64,000 bases of DNA from Toxonevra muliebris (GCA_963691655.1 OY829329.1:50941279-51005278), one strand, 5' to 3'; positions 23,770 to 34,822 are shown, counted from the first letter of the stretch. The notes: generated from the sequence alone by a model not told the origin. A program made the numbers and translations.

Positions 23770-25046
23770 AGTAGTGAGATCGAAAAAGCTTAACATATAT
23801 AAAATTTAATAATTTTTAAACGGTTGATCTTAGAGTTTTGATTTTTTTTTATTTAATTGATAATATTTTACAAATTACAGAAAAATATATCTTTTATAGT
23901 TCTTACCACTATTTATGAACTCGTTGACCTTTTTTGGTAAGCCTTCCATTAGAGATTTGATAGTTGTTTCAGACACCTTTTTGGAACAGTTTTCCCATCT
24001 CCTTTTAAAATCTTCGATATTTTGGGACACCTTTTTTGTGCTCTTTAAGTTTCTTTTCACAAAAGCCGAATATCTCTCCATTGGTCTTAGCTCCGGACAA
24101 TTTGGAGGATTGGCCTCTCTTGGTACAAAAACTATGTTATTATTAGAGCTTTCTTGCCGTAGTGACATGATGCCAAATCGGGCCAAAAATATGTGGACAC
24201 ATTCTGCTCTCTTATGAAAGGAAGAAGTCTTTTTTTTTTCAAACATTCTTTGATGTATATTTCGGTATTTATAGAGCCCACTGTAACAAATGACTTGCTT
24301 CTTTTTCCGCAACTGCATATAGCTTGCCATACCAGGAATTTTTTAGGAAATTTTGTCTGCTTTTGGATTCTAAATTGTTCTTCGACATTTCCTCGAGCAT
24401 GAGCAACATAAAAATTTTGACCCGGAAGCTGCGTAAAATCTGCCAGTACATACATTTCGTCGTCTATTATACAACATGAATATTTTTGTATGAAATTCGA
24501 TTTTAATTTTCGAGCCCTACTTTTGGCGTCTAAATTTTTTGCAGCATTTCGGTCTGGAACTTTTTGGACTTTGTATGTTTTCAAACCTGCATTGGCTTTA
24601 ACTTTTCGCATCAAATAGTCAGAGCACTGGGCTAACCGGGCAGCTTTTCTACCAGATGTGTTTGAAGATCTTTTCAATATGCTTTCTCTTTTCTTGGCTT
24701 TCCCAATATCATGTGGTCCTTGTTTTCTTTCCGAATCAGGTTTCCTATCGATGGTCAAATTCTCCTGAAACTGTTTAATAACATTGGAAACAGTTTGACG
24801 GCAGACCTTCAATTCTTTGGCCAATTTTTTGTAGAACCAATTTGGATTTTGTTGAAAATTTTTAATAATTTTAAGACGTACTTCTTTTTCTTCACTCATT
24901 TTGATCAAACTCACAATAAATTAACATGTTTGTCATTAAAAATAACAACTGACATTTTTTTCAAAGATAACTAGATCAAAGAAATTTTTAAATTTTACAC
25001 CCAAAAGAAAATTATTAAGTAAAACGATTTTTTCAATCTCACTCCT
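23770..25046 (-). mobile_element. DD37E Tc1/mariner-type transposon, copy 1
   Basis: Ends AGTAGTGAGATCGAAAAA and (reverse complement) AGGAGTGAGATTGAAAAA form an imperfect inverted repeat, flanked by TA (23768-23769 and 25047-25048). The 1277-bp element carries one transposase gene on the minus strand and is nearly full length. A second, more damaged copy lies in the opposite orientation at 28624-29629. Confidence 0.85.
23875..24914 (-). pseudogene. DD37E transposase with one frameshift
   Basis: The start MSEEKEVRLK leads into an N-terminal helix-turn-helix (FYKKLAKELKVCRQTVSNVI), a basic linker (RKQGPHDIGKAKKRES) and a second DNA-binding segment. The catalytic core follows: IIDDEMYV (first Asp), WPDLASCHY (second Asp) and, after a frameshift, ELRPMERYS with the Glu. 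Copy 2 shows 37 residues between the second Asp and the Glu. Compared with copy 2, this copy lost 13 nt just after GKKAL (near 24135), which shifts the frame; the C-terminal 100 residues are otherwise readable to 23875. The tryptophan usual after ERY is serine. It is probably a recently dead copy of an ITmD37E-like family. Confidence 0.88.
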
Positions 25047-25048
25047 TA

Positions 25049-27100
25049 TCATCAAGGCTAGAAAAATTTAGATTATTTCATAATCAACCAAAGTTTTTGA
25101 TCAGTTTCTATACGAAGAGTAGGAAAACATATTAAATTTTCTTAGGAAATTTTTTGTTGCACAGTGTTTATTTTATTAGCTTTTTTTTAATCTTTTGCCC
25201 ATACTTCATTTAAAATCAAGTGATTAACTAACACAAAATTCATTTCCTCGTGTATTTAAATATACCTGAATGAACTTTTTCAAGTTTCCAAACATAAATT
25301 CTTGTACTATTGTGTAATTTTTATAGAAAAATAAATATTTTTTTAATTAAAAAGCGGGAAAATTTGAAATAAAAAATTCAAATTTTTTACGATTATTTAC
25401 TCGTACATTATTAAAACAAAGCAACAATCCCCGAAAACAACAAAACAAAATTGTGGTAGGTAAGCGGTGCATATAAACAAAAAAAAATTGTTTTTTTTTT
25501 TTTTTTTTGCCCGGGCTAATAATAGTAAAAATTTAAATATTATGCTATTATTTATTTTTATGTTTGAATGTTATTGATGCAAGCATTTTCAATTCTGTTT
25601 ACATATAATTTCAACTTTCAATGTAAATATTTAAGTTTCATCGCAACAAAATTATATTGCTATATGTACGTATGTAATTCAATATTTTATTGCATGCGAT
25701 AAAAAATGATGATTGAGACTCAATGCACACAAGTGAAACGCTTGAGAATGTACCATATAAAAATAAATAAATGTAGTTTACAAAAAGAAGAAAAATATTC
25801 CGTTTAGTTTTGATTTTCAATAAACAAGTAAATGTCAAATGATTGAGAAAGGCATTTTTCTTCTTTAGCGTGGCATCAAATGTAAATAATATGTGGATAG
25901 TTGGCATCTATGCGGAACATACACACATATCAAATGCTCTATATATTCAATGGAACCTAGACATAGATGTGGTAGTCGTAGTAGCTATCAAAGCAAAGTG
26001 CATTGCAGCAAGTGCAACAACTCAAAGCCACAACAACAACAAAACTAAGACACAGCAAGCTATACTTTTTAATGTTTATGCTACGATTGTTGTCTTTTCA
26101 TGCTGCTGCTGCTGCTGCTGCTTCAGCTGATGCCTTTTTAGTGTTGAGCATTTTGTTTGTTTTACTTTTAGTCTCTTACTCTTTCTTCGTCGTATCATAT
26201 AAAGTAAGCGCAGGCTAGTTAGTAGGCAGTACATGTAACAGCATCTTTCTTTTTAAACTTCTATTGAAAACTAAACATACACACATATGGTTGCATTACT
26301 TGCTGGATGCTTAAGAAAACCTTTAATAGTCAAGACTACCAGGCAGCTACCCATCCAGTCAACTGAGTAAACCTAGCTACTTACACCAGCCAGCAGTTTC
26401 TTCTTCTTCTTCTCCTTCTTCTACCATCATCATCATCATCTTCATGATCTCAAGTAGGCATATCGTATTACAATTTAGTTTAAATGCAATGAAAATAAAA
26501 TCTAATAAATATAAATAAAAATGCATTCAGTCACTCACGCGTTCGCTCTCTAGCCTAGTTTGGGCAATCTCATAGAAAAATGCAATGCGATGCACGCCGT
26601 GCTTAGTGTTTTAAGATTTTTATTTTATTTTTATATTTAATCTGTTTTTTTTTTCTTTACTTTTCTTTTTTTTTTTTTGGTTTTTTGTTAGATTTTTGTC
26701 ATTTGTATTTTTTCGAATTTGGTTATGATTTGAGCGTGATCACAAGCATAAAGATGGCATCTTTTAAGTTGGTGGTGGTGTGTTTTCAAACAAGTTGAGT
26801 AGAGAGAATGTTAAGTCACACTAACCAGCATCGACTCTGTGGGTTTGTAATGAAATTTTGTGAGCATGTGTTGAAAAAATCACGAAATCATTGGAATTTG
26901 CAATACTACAAAAATTTTGAATTCAATTCGCAAAAAATTAAAAATGGTAGGAAATTACTAACAAAAACACTTAATATATAAAAATCACTCCAAAAACCGA
27001 ACTGAACCATATGAAATTGAATTCTAAAAGATTCAAGAGACATGTAAGAAAAATAATAGTTGCAAAAAAAGAAAAAAAAAATCGCGATTATTCTAAAAAT
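25049..27100. other. AT-rich non-coding DNA with CTG and CTT repeats
   Basis: No gene seen. Simple repeats include CTG (26102-26120), TTC (26398-26420) and ATC (26425-26440). The short cysteine/alanine frames over the CTG run are repeat translations. Confidence 0.55.
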
Positions 27101-27104
27101 TAGG

Positions 27105-27895
27105 CTAGATGCAAAAATCACCTAAAATCAGACATTTTAATTTGAGTCATCGACAAAAGTGGGAGCTACACACCAAAATTTATGTTTCTACCGGAAATTG
27201 CGGTTGCCGCAAAAATTGCCTTTACCAAAAAAGTTCTTCGGGAGAATTTTCTTCTCCAAAAATTTCCATTATTCTAAAAATCACAATCACTCTTCAAAAA
27301 TATTTCCATTAAAATCATCATCACTTCCGAAAATAAAAATCATAGAAATCTGTTTCTCGAAAATTTCTGAGGTCCTAATGATTACTAAAATAAAAATACA
27401 GCCTTTTTACAGATTACTTCAGAAAACAATAGCAGACCAAAAAATCATTGCTTCCCAAAAAATCACCTTCACACCAAACGTCATCATGGTGTAAAAATCG
27501 CTGTTACTTCAAAAATCGTCATCACTCTAAAAGTCACCATCATACCAACAGTATAAACAACAATAAAAAACACTACCCCCCCAAAATCAAAGTTTTTGAT
27601 TCGGATCATATAGGAACAAGGAAACTGAATTCCGGAAGAATCACAACCGCACTGAAAATCACAGTCGCACCAAAAATCACCATCACTTCAAAAGTTAGCG
27701 TTTTCTAAACATTTAAATACTTAATACAGGTCAAAGAAAAAATGAGAAATTTGATCTCTAAAAATATAAAAATAAATCCAAATAACGGTCAAAAATCACA
27801 GTTACTTCAAAAAAATATCATCACTAAAAAAATCACAGTCATTTAAAAATCAGAGTTTTTATTTCAGAACCACCGTTATATAAAAAATCGCTATT
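27105..27895 (+). repeat. ~18-19 bp degenerate minisatellite, left part
   Basis: Diverged units near ACCAAAAATCACCATCACT run through this stretch, in variants such as AAAAATCGTCATCACTC. The same kind of unit resumes at 29746-30330, so the 27896-29740 insertion split one array. Confidence 0.6.
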
Positions 27896-28138
27896 CCCAG
27901 TTGAACTTTGGATGATCGTAGGAGTAATCATTGAGCGCTCCAAAGCGAGCAATCGATTACTCCCTATTGCTCCGGAGCTCTTGCATTTTGTACTTCTTTT
28001 TAACATTGCATGTCCTAGGGCATGGAGTACTCGTTTTAGCCTCCAAAGGGAGTAATAAAGGAGGACAGGATTACGAGCATGAGATCACTTGCATCTCATA
28101 GAAAAACAAAAGTCCGAAATAGTTACTTTCAAATTTAT

Positions 28139-28210
28139 GACGCCATAGACTAGTCTTAAACACCAGTAAGCACGCAAGATCTTGTGTGCCAAGGTTCAAA
28201 TCTCACAACA
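28139..28210 (+). repeat. tRNA-like segment (SINE head?)
   Basis: CCATAGACTAGTC resembles a degenerate A box. About 45 bases on, AGGTTCAAATCTC is a good B box/T-loop. Between them GCACGCAAGATCTTGTGTGC can form an anticodon-like stem. A T-rich tract follows. It is probably a tRNA-derived SINE head, not a functional tRNA, since the acceptor stem is not evident. Confidence 0.4.
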
Positions 28211-28335
28211 TTTTTTTTTTAAATTTTTTTTTTAATTATAATGTTATATTCATTTTTGTCCATTATTTTTTATTTTTTTTTTTATAGTTTCTATTATCGT
28301 TTTATAATTTTATTATTTTCTTGAGTTGACTTTTA

Positions 28336-28412
28336 CCAGACTCGAACCTGTGGTCGAAAAATCCGCTTCGCGAATATTAAATGACGCTCTTACCAACTTA
28401 GCCACACAAATA
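28336..28412 (-). repeat. tRNA-like segment (SINE head?)
   Basis: On the minus strand GTGGCTAAGTTGGTAAGAGC (A-box match) and ACAGGTTCGAGTCTGG (B-box match) are spaced as in a tRNA. The acceptor stem is poor. An A/T-rich tail follows at lower coordinates, converging with the tail of the plus-strand tRNA-like segment. Confidence 0.5.
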
Positions 28413-28623
28413 AATTTGCTGTCATTGAATTTTGTTTCTTTTACTCTTGCAATGATTCTAGTACTAGTTACTGATTTTTAACTCTTTGATGCACACGATT
28501 TTAAAGAAAATAAAAACACCAGTTGCACAGAAATTTTTTTGTTTTATATCATTATCAGCAGAATGAGAAACTGTGAATAAAATATTAAAGTAATTTCAAC
28601 TTTTCGAGGTGGGTTAAAATATA

Positions 28624-29629
28624 AGGAGTGAGATTGAAAAAATCTTAGCACACGTTTTACCTAATAATTTTTTTTGTGTATAAAATTTAAAAATTTCTTT
28701 GATCTTGTTATCTTTGAAAAATATGTCAGTTTTTATTTTTAATGACAAACATGTTGATTTATTGTGAGTTTGATCAAAATGAGTGAAGAAATCTAAATCT
28801 TAAAATTATTAAACATTTTCAAAAAAATCCAAATTGGTTCACAAAAAATTGGCCAAGGTTGAAGGTCTGCCGTTAAACTGTTTCCAATGTTATTAAACAG
28901 TTTCTGGAGAATTTGACCATTGATAGGAAACCTAGTTCGGAAAGAAAACAAGGACCACATGATATTGGGAAAGCCAAGAAAAGAGAAAGCATATTGAAAA
29001 GATCTTCAAACACATCTGGTAGAAAAGCTGCCCGGTTAGCACAGTGCTCTGACTATTTAGTGCGAAAAGTTAAAGCCAATGCAGGTTTGAAAATATACAA
29101 AGTCCAAAAAGTTCCAGACAGGAATGCTGCAAAAAATTGAGACGACAAAAGTAGGGCTCGGACATAAAAATCAAATTTCATACAAAAATATTCACGTTGT
29201 ATAATGGACGACGAAATGTTTGTATTGGCAGATTTTACGCAGCTTCAGCTTCCGGGTCAAAACTTTTATGTTGCTGATGCTCGAGGAAATGTCGAAGAAC
29301 AATTTAGAATCCAAAAGCAGACAAAATTTCCTAAAAAATTCCTGGTATGACAAGCTATATGCAGTTGCGGCAAAAGGAGCAAGTCATTTGTTTCAGTGGG
29401 CTCTATAAATACCGAAATATACATCGAAGAATGTTTGAAAAAAAGAGTTCTTCCTTTCATAAGACAGCACATTGTGTCCACATATTTTTGGCCCGATTTA
29501 GCATCATGTCACTACGGCAAGAAAGCTCTGGAGTGGTACCAAAGTAATAACATAGTTTTTGTACCAAAAGAGGTCAATCCTCCAAATTGTCCAGAGCTAA
29601 GACCAGTGGAGAGATATTGGGCTATTGTG
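28624..29629 (+). mobile_element. DD37E transposon, copy 2, 3'-truncated
   Basis: It starts after TA (28622-28623) with AGGAGTGAGATTGAAAAA and follows copy 1 closely until about 29629 (ERYWAIV), where similarity stops abruptly. The 3' end and its inverted repeat are missing. It lies inside the 27896-29740 element. Confidence 0.85.
28779..29629 (+). pseudogene. DD37E transposase, truncated and with stops
   Basis: It retains KRSSNTSGRKAARLAQCSDY, the core motif WPDLASCHYGKKALEWYQSN, and PPNCPELRPVERYW with 37 residues between the second Asp and the Glu. Lesions include stops after RNAAKN, within the following RA-KSNF stretch, and at the LVWQAICSC tryptophan (now stop), plus loss of the last ~70 codons. 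It is useful as the reference that reveals the 13-nt deletion in copy 1. Confidence 0.87.
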
Positions 29630-29745
29630 TTAGTGGAATTCAAAAATTGTATTACTGTATTGGAGTTGCTCGTTTATCCTTCATTTTGGAGTAATGAAAT
29701 CATTACTCCAATTGAATATTGCACTGTTTGTGTAACTGGGTTATA

Positions 29746-30330
29746 AATGAAATCGCCACTATGTCAAAAATAGCTGTTACAACAAAAATCACTTCAAAAG
29801 CCACTATCTAGCTAAAATCACAGTGCTTGACTCAGGTCATGAAAATTGAAGAATTCTCTACTTAAAAATCATTGTTGCTTTAAAAATCATCATCCATAAA
29901 AAAATCATGATTTTAGTTCAAATTAAAAAAAAAAAAAAACACACAAAAAGGGAGTTGCCTTTTACAAAAACGGTTATACCAAAAATTACTGATTTTTTTT
30001 TTAAATAACCATGATTTCAAGAGTCAGCTACGCCTAAAACTAAATGTTTTTTATTTAGGTCATTTATTTGAAGTTATATATAAACAGGCTTAATGAACTA
30101 ATGTAGTCATCACAAAAACAATATATATAGAGACGGGCAAATCAAACGGTCGTTTCGGAATCCGCCACAATTCCTCATCAGTGATGAGTTAGATAATTTA
30201 TTTCCAAAGAAAATATCTCATTTGAAAATCACTGTCATGCTAAAAATCATTGTTCCTTCAAAAATCGCAATCACTTCAAAAGTCACCGTTTTCCAAAAAT
30301 CAGAAATTGTTATTCAATCGTTACTCTAAA
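29746..30330 (+). repeat. ~18-19 bp degenerate minisatellite, right part
   Basis: Continuation of the AAAATCACCATCACT-type array, with a foreign block at about 30067-30188 (listed separately). Units are strongly diverged. Confidence 0.5.
30067..30188 (-). repeat. dispersed repeat matching 47486-47612
   Basis: Words such as GAGACGGGCAAATC, CGGAATCCGCCACAATTCCT and TTGAAGTTATATATAAACAG appear as reverse complements at 47486-47612. This is an old dispersed repeat of unknown type. Confidence 0.65.
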
Positions 30331-30511
30331 AAAAAAAAATACTAACAAATATCACTCACACCTTAAAACTCAAGTTTTTCGTTTCAAATTATGAGAAAAC
30401 TTGGTTAACAGGAGGAGCATAGTTATGAGCATAGGAGGCAAATTCTTCACTATCGACTAGAGATTGGTGAAGCTTGAAAACAAAGCAAAGATAGATAATA
30501 TCCATGATCCA

Positions 30512-30945
30512 TTATTATTATTTGAAGGAAGGACGACTCGAAAGTCAAGCAATGCGACCTATAAGATCTATTGTACCAAAGCCCCCAAAAAAGAAAGAAA
30601 GGAAGAGAGAAAGAAAGATAGAGAAGAAACATAACGAAGCCGAGAATCGAACTCGGGTCTCCAGAGACCAGAGTCTGACACTCTACCACTATATCACAGT
30701 GGCGATGGTAGGACCTACAGTTTAACGCCGATTCCGAACGGCTATGTGGCAATTTTTTATCAGCTCGGTGGTTTTGCCATTACCAACCAAGCTGTGCACT
30801 TGTACACATTCATACAATTCTCATTCACTTCATATCGATAGAGAATATAGGAAGTTTATGAGAATTAACCACCAGACCAAGACGGAAATCGAACCCGCAA
30901 CCTTCTGGATGAAAGTCTAGTGCACTATCCACTAGACTATCGAGG
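30512..30945 (-). mobile_element. composite SINE (two tRNA-like heads)
   Basis: An 11-bp duplication TCCATGATCCA (30501-30511 and 30946-30956) bounds the whole unit. On the minus strand it starts with a tRNA-Glu-like head (box A TAGTCTAGTGGATAGTGC, anticodon-loop-like CTTTCAT, box B GGGTTCGATTTCC). It runs through the same body as the SINE at 46434-46740 to CTGTAGGTCCTA. A second tRNA-like unit then follows (30712-30640) with TAGTGGTAGAGTG and GAGTTCGATTCTCGG, then a pyrimidine-rich tail. The LINE-like tail of the other SINE copies is absent. Confidence 0.85.
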
Positions 30946-30960
30946 TCCATGATCCACTAA

Positions 30961-32369
30961 TCTATGATAAGATTGAGGTCTTTCAAGTCTGTTGTCAAAT
31001 GTCAAACTAATTAAACGGCAAACCCTTTTTTAGAGGTGAAATTGGAATTGTAAAAATCCAAAAAAAAAAAAATTTCAAAAACTATAATCCAAAATTTCAA
31101 GTCTGCAAAGTTAATTTCTCATACGATTTTGCTGCATTTGAATCATAGAATTTTAAAGCTATCTACCTCCCCTATAAAGAACACGCCAATTTCTGCCATG
31201 CTAGCTGCTGCTGTTGCTGCTACTTTACCGTAAAATACACGTATATCGTACTTGAATATCAAACGAAACGAATAAAAACAAAAACAACAACAAACTGTCG
31301 CATTGCCAATGTGAAGTGCACTTAAAAGCGAAAAAAGATTTAAGATACCATCATAACAGCAACAGCAGCAATAGCAATAACAGCAGCAGCAGCAGCAACA
31401 AATGTTAAAGCTGATGACACTGAAACATAAATACATACAAACATACAACAGAAGCGGCAACAGAACAACTGTTGCTAGTACCACATATCACATATCTACA
31501 GCATACAAAATAAAAATAAAAAATCAGAGAAAAAACCAACAGAAAATGAACCTCTTCAACATTTTTTGAGCAGTTAAGCAAAAAGCGATAAACCAGATAC
31601 AATTTCAAGTTGTCTTTTTAATATATTTCATGGTACACAGCCAGTTGAGGCTGTTGTTGCTGTTGCTGTTGCTGCTGCTGCTGATGTTATTACCAGCTAG
31701 GCAAGCAGCAAGCAGGCAAGCAATCGCGCTTATCACAAGTGGCGTCACCATTCAGCATTTCACTAAAAAGTGCTGCAACATGTTGCAAGCCAGCAATTGC
31801 TGTGTAGTGTAGGTTGACATTCATTTAGATTTATGGTAGATTTCACATAAAATGTCTACGTCGCTTACATGAGAACAAGTACCCAAAATGTTATTAGTTG
31901 AAGGCATGCAACGAACTTGAGATGAGTTAGACTTAGAGTTGCTGAACAAGCCAGTGAATTTTGACACACTAGTATTCTGAAGTTTCTAGGATATTTTATT
32001 TTTATTTTTTATTTCAGTCTCGAGAATAAACATTTCTTAGAATTCTATCGAATCATTTAGTGCATTTGTTTCAGAAACGAGATTCAAACGCTTAATAGGC
32101 CTGGTACTCTGTAATTCCTCACCTTTTGTTATGGTTAAATATACCAAAAAGCCATTTTTTGAACGTCATAACTCTTTAGCTCATTGTTTTCTCAAAAATT
32201 CAATAAAAGTTGACAAAATTCTAAAAATGGACAACTTTGTAATTTCTAAATCACACAACCATTTTCGATAATTTTCAGCGAACCACAGTAAAATGTTCAT
32301 AAAAATATGGCTTGTATAGCTGACGAGATATAATGACTCGAATGTTAAAAAGATAGACAAAATTTAATA
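30961..32369. other. non-coding DNA with CAG/CTG repeats
   Basis: No gene supported. CAGCAGCAGCAG at 31381-31398 and CTG-rich DNA at 31650-31685 give cysteine- or leucine-rich frames on either strand. These look like repeat translations; I see no splice-flanked coding exon. Confidence 0.5.
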
Positions 32370-33671
32370 AAGCGCGGTTCACGCAAAATTGGCACGCAGG
32401 AAAGTTGCTGTATCTTTTTAACCAGAACACTCAGAATAACAAATAATGCATTAAATGATAAGTTTAATATTGCGTTTTGATACTATAGTATTAAAAGATT
32501 TAAATTTCTTGGTTGTGCAAAAAGTTCCGGGTATTCCTTTTAATGGTCCCTATCAACCTTTGAACATCCGCTCTGGATACTTTTGCGGCTATTTGGTTTT
32601 ATTTTAGAAACATTGAATTCACATTTTTGACAATACCTGCATTTTTCTTCAACTTATATTTTGTAATAGCCCAGTATTTTTCGATCGGTCGAAGCTGGGG
32701 GCAATTGGGTGGATTCATGTATTTGGGCACTACATCTACTTTATTTGTCTGATACCAATCCATGGTTTTCTTAGAGTAGTGGCAACTGGCTAAATCAGGC
32801 CAAAACTTCACTGGCGAATGGTGGTGACGAACAAATGGCAATAGTCGTTTCGAAAGGCACTATTTGATGTAAATATCAGACTTCATAGAAGAGGATGTCA
32901 CAAATGCCCTGGATTTGAGACCACAGCTGTAAATAGCCTGCCACACCATTGCTTTCTTTGCAAATTTATCCATTTTTATGTACTTGAATTTTGAGGGTAC
33001 ATTACCACGATTCGTTGCCATATCAAATTTTTGACCTGGAAGCTGTTTAAGATCAAATTTTACGTATGATTCGTCATCCACAATAATGCATCCATTGAAT
33101 TTGGTCAAAACATTATTATAAAGAAGACGAGCACGTTTTTTGGCCAGCAAATTCTGTTTTTCTGTTCTATTTGGATATCTTATAGCACGATAGCACTTTA
33201 GCCCAGCTTTTATGAGTATTCGTCTAGCAGTATTTTTGCTGGTATTGAATTTTTTGGCACAATCGCTATCCGATAGTCCGGGATTGCTTTTGATGGACCT
33301 CAAGATCTTTGCCTTTAATTTTAGGTTGGTGGTTCCCGTTTCGTTCACAACTTTTTCAGCTTTTTCAACACTAAGAGTTTCTTTATATCGTTTTATAACT
33401 GTACATACCGTTCTTTTGGAGATATTTAACACTTTCGCAATCTTTGAACCCGACCACGACGGATTTTCAATAAATTTGAACACAATCAATTTTCTATTTG
33501 CAGCTTCCATTGTGCACACAATCACCAACTTGCGATCAATTAATATGAAAAATTTATCAACTAACGGTAACGGTATTGTAAACAAATCCCAGTAAAAAAT
33601 TTGTTGTATTTATGACTAGGGGCGACGTGGTGACCACAACAAAGCGTGCCAATTTGGCGTGAACCACGCTT
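32370..33671 (-). mobile_element. DD37E transposon, second family, near full length
   Basis: Inverted ends AAGCGCGGTTCACGCAAAAT and (reverse complement) AAGCGTGGTTCACGCCAAAT, continuing TGGCACG, are flanked by TA (32368-32369 and 33672-33673). The 1302-bp element carries one transposase gene on the minus strand, interrupted only by two stop codons. Confidence 0.92.
32500..33510 (-). pseudogene. DD37E transposase with two nonsense codons
   Basis: Reading from MEAANRKL (33510) to a TAA at 32500 gives 337 codons in one frame, broken only by TAG at 32860 (a Glu in the related 24-kb copy) and TAA at 32599. An upstream in-frame Met at 33585 is also possible. Domains are an N-terminal helix-turn-helix (GSKIAKVLNISKRTVCTVI), a second DNA-binding segment (LSDSDCAKKFNTSKNTARRI) and the catalytic core. 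The core has IIVDDESYV, FWPDLASCHYSKK and QLRPIEKYW, with 37 residues between the second Asp and the Glu. The intact enzyme would cut and paste its own element at TA sites. This copy must have been lost recently. Confidence 0.9.
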
Positions 33672-33673
33672 TA

Positions 33674-33896
33674 GTTTCGAGAAGTTTTGATTTATAGCTT
33701 TACTTATAATTCCTAATTCAAACTACCGCCTATAGAGTATTTCGAAAGAAACAACACCAACAAGAGGAAGATGACTTTGTAAGCACACCACATTTTCATT
33801 ATTGCGTTTACACGCAAAAATCCAATTTAACATAGTAAAGTCAACACCTTTCACGTACCACTTTGAAGCTTAGAAGTAGTTTTGATAGTAGTAGTA
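33674..33896. other. non-coding spacer
   Basis: No gene or repeat recognised between the DD37E transposon and the TATG microsatellite. Confidence 0.5.
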
Positions 33897-34047
33897 GGTA
33901 TGTATGTATGTATGTATGTATGTATGTATGTATGTATGTATGTATGTATGTATGTATGTATGTATGTATGTATGTATGTATGTATGTATGTATGTATGTA
34001 TGTATGTATGTATGTATGTATGTATGCATGTATGTATGTATGTATGT
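33897..34047. repeat. (TATG)n microsatellite, ~150 bp
   Basis: About 37 tandem copies of TATG with a single C interruption (TATGCATG near 34023). It gives Met-Tyr-Val-Cys or Ile-His-Thr-Tyr frames in several phases, none of which is a gene. The near-perfect state suggests recent expansion. Confidence 0.97.
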
Positions 34048-34049
34048 AC

Positions 34050-34640
34050 AAATGCGGCCGATAATATGCGCTGGCATGTTGTTGATACTTTACGCAGGTG
34101 ATTCCATCCTTTAAAAGTTAAAAAAAGAACGAAAAAAAAAAAACAGACACACAAGTGCAATAAGATGCAAGAAGCATGAAGTGGAAGAAGTATTAGTGTT
34201 GGTTGCAACCTGTTCGTGTTGGTATTGTCGCAATTTCTTTTTTATTTTTTAAATTTTTTTCATGTGTTTTAATTTTATTTTTATTAAATTTAATTCTAAA
34301 GCGCGATATTAGATGTCAAGTTATGATAAAGCTTAAGCGTGATACCTTACGCTTAAAGGAAGCCTAAAGCATTTGTGCATACATAGTTTAAGCTGTAGCA
34401 ACAGCAACGACGAGCAGTAATTGCAACGACAACAGTGTTGCCAATTTGATTTACTTTATGACTACAAAATATCAAATTTGATATGGTTTCCTTTTTCACT
34501 TGTGCTTGAATCTTTGTTGTGGTTTTCAAAATTTTTTCTGCTGCTTAAAGTTATACACTCGATATGAATATTTAACAAAAAGAGATAAAAACATTCAACT
34601 CAAATGAATATAAAATGGAAAAAATTTTTCAAGAATAATT
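34050..34640. other. non-coding spacer
   Basis: AT-rich with no gene; short CAA-rich words near 34400. Confidence 0.5.
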
Positions 34641-34647
34641 TCTCTGT

Positions 34648-34733
34648 CATATCGTCGCCTGAGAATTGATTTGGCGTATGTGTATAAGTATTCGTATGTC
34701 TATACGCCAATTCAATTCTCAGGCGACGATATG
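34648..34733. repeat. long near-perfect hairpin
   Basis: Arms of 32 bp (34648-34679 and 34702-34733) are reverse complements with one mismatch, separated by a 22-base loop. The arm begins CATATCGTCGCCTGAGAATT. Size and shape fit a pre-miRNA-like hairpin or a palindromic transposon core. No protein lies across it. Confidence 0.85.
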
Positions 34734-34786
34734 AAAACTGTGAAATGAAAATCAGTAAGAATGCGCGCTCATATGTAGTGTGCCGA

Positions 34787-34822
34787 ATGGACAAAATTCA
34801 GTTTAAATGGACAAAAACCTTC
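34787..34822 (-). repeat. ATGGACAAAATT-type repeat unit
   Basis: AATGGACAAAATTCAGTTTAA followed by ATGGACAAAAACC matches the unit repeated at 43895-43985 and, in reverse, at 41620-41885. It lies just upstream of the LINE fragment. Confidence 0.5.

Larger units (their letters stand above)
27896..29740. mobile_element. inverted-repeat element with GGAGTAAT hairpins
   Basis: Short ends CCCAGTT (27896-27902) and AACTGGG (29734-29740) bound an insertion within the minisatellite. Both sides carry subterminal palindromes. On the left, GGAGTAATCATTG pairs with CAATCGATTACTCC (27930-27963). On the right, GGAGTAATGA pairs with TCATTACTCC (29691-29712). The interior holds two tRNA-like segments and the DD37E copy 2. 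No protein of its own is recognisable, and the superfamily is unknown. Confidence 0.5.

Noticed and set aside
28336..28412. Functional tRNA gene
   Set aside because: A and B boxes are good but the acceptor stem does not pair; listed as a tRNA-like segment.
31143..31812. Cysteine- and leucine-rich frames over CAG/CTG repeats as possible polyQ gene exons
   Set aside because: Open in several phases, with no flanking splice pair or conserved domain visible; repeat translation is the simpler reading.
33897..34047. CRISPR-like or regulatory array
   Set aside because: Simple tetranucleotide repeat without spacers, in a eukaryotic genome.
33841..34208. Ile-His-Thr-Tyr and Met-Tyr-Val-Cys repeat frames on both strands
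   Set aside because: Direct translation of the TATG microsatellite.
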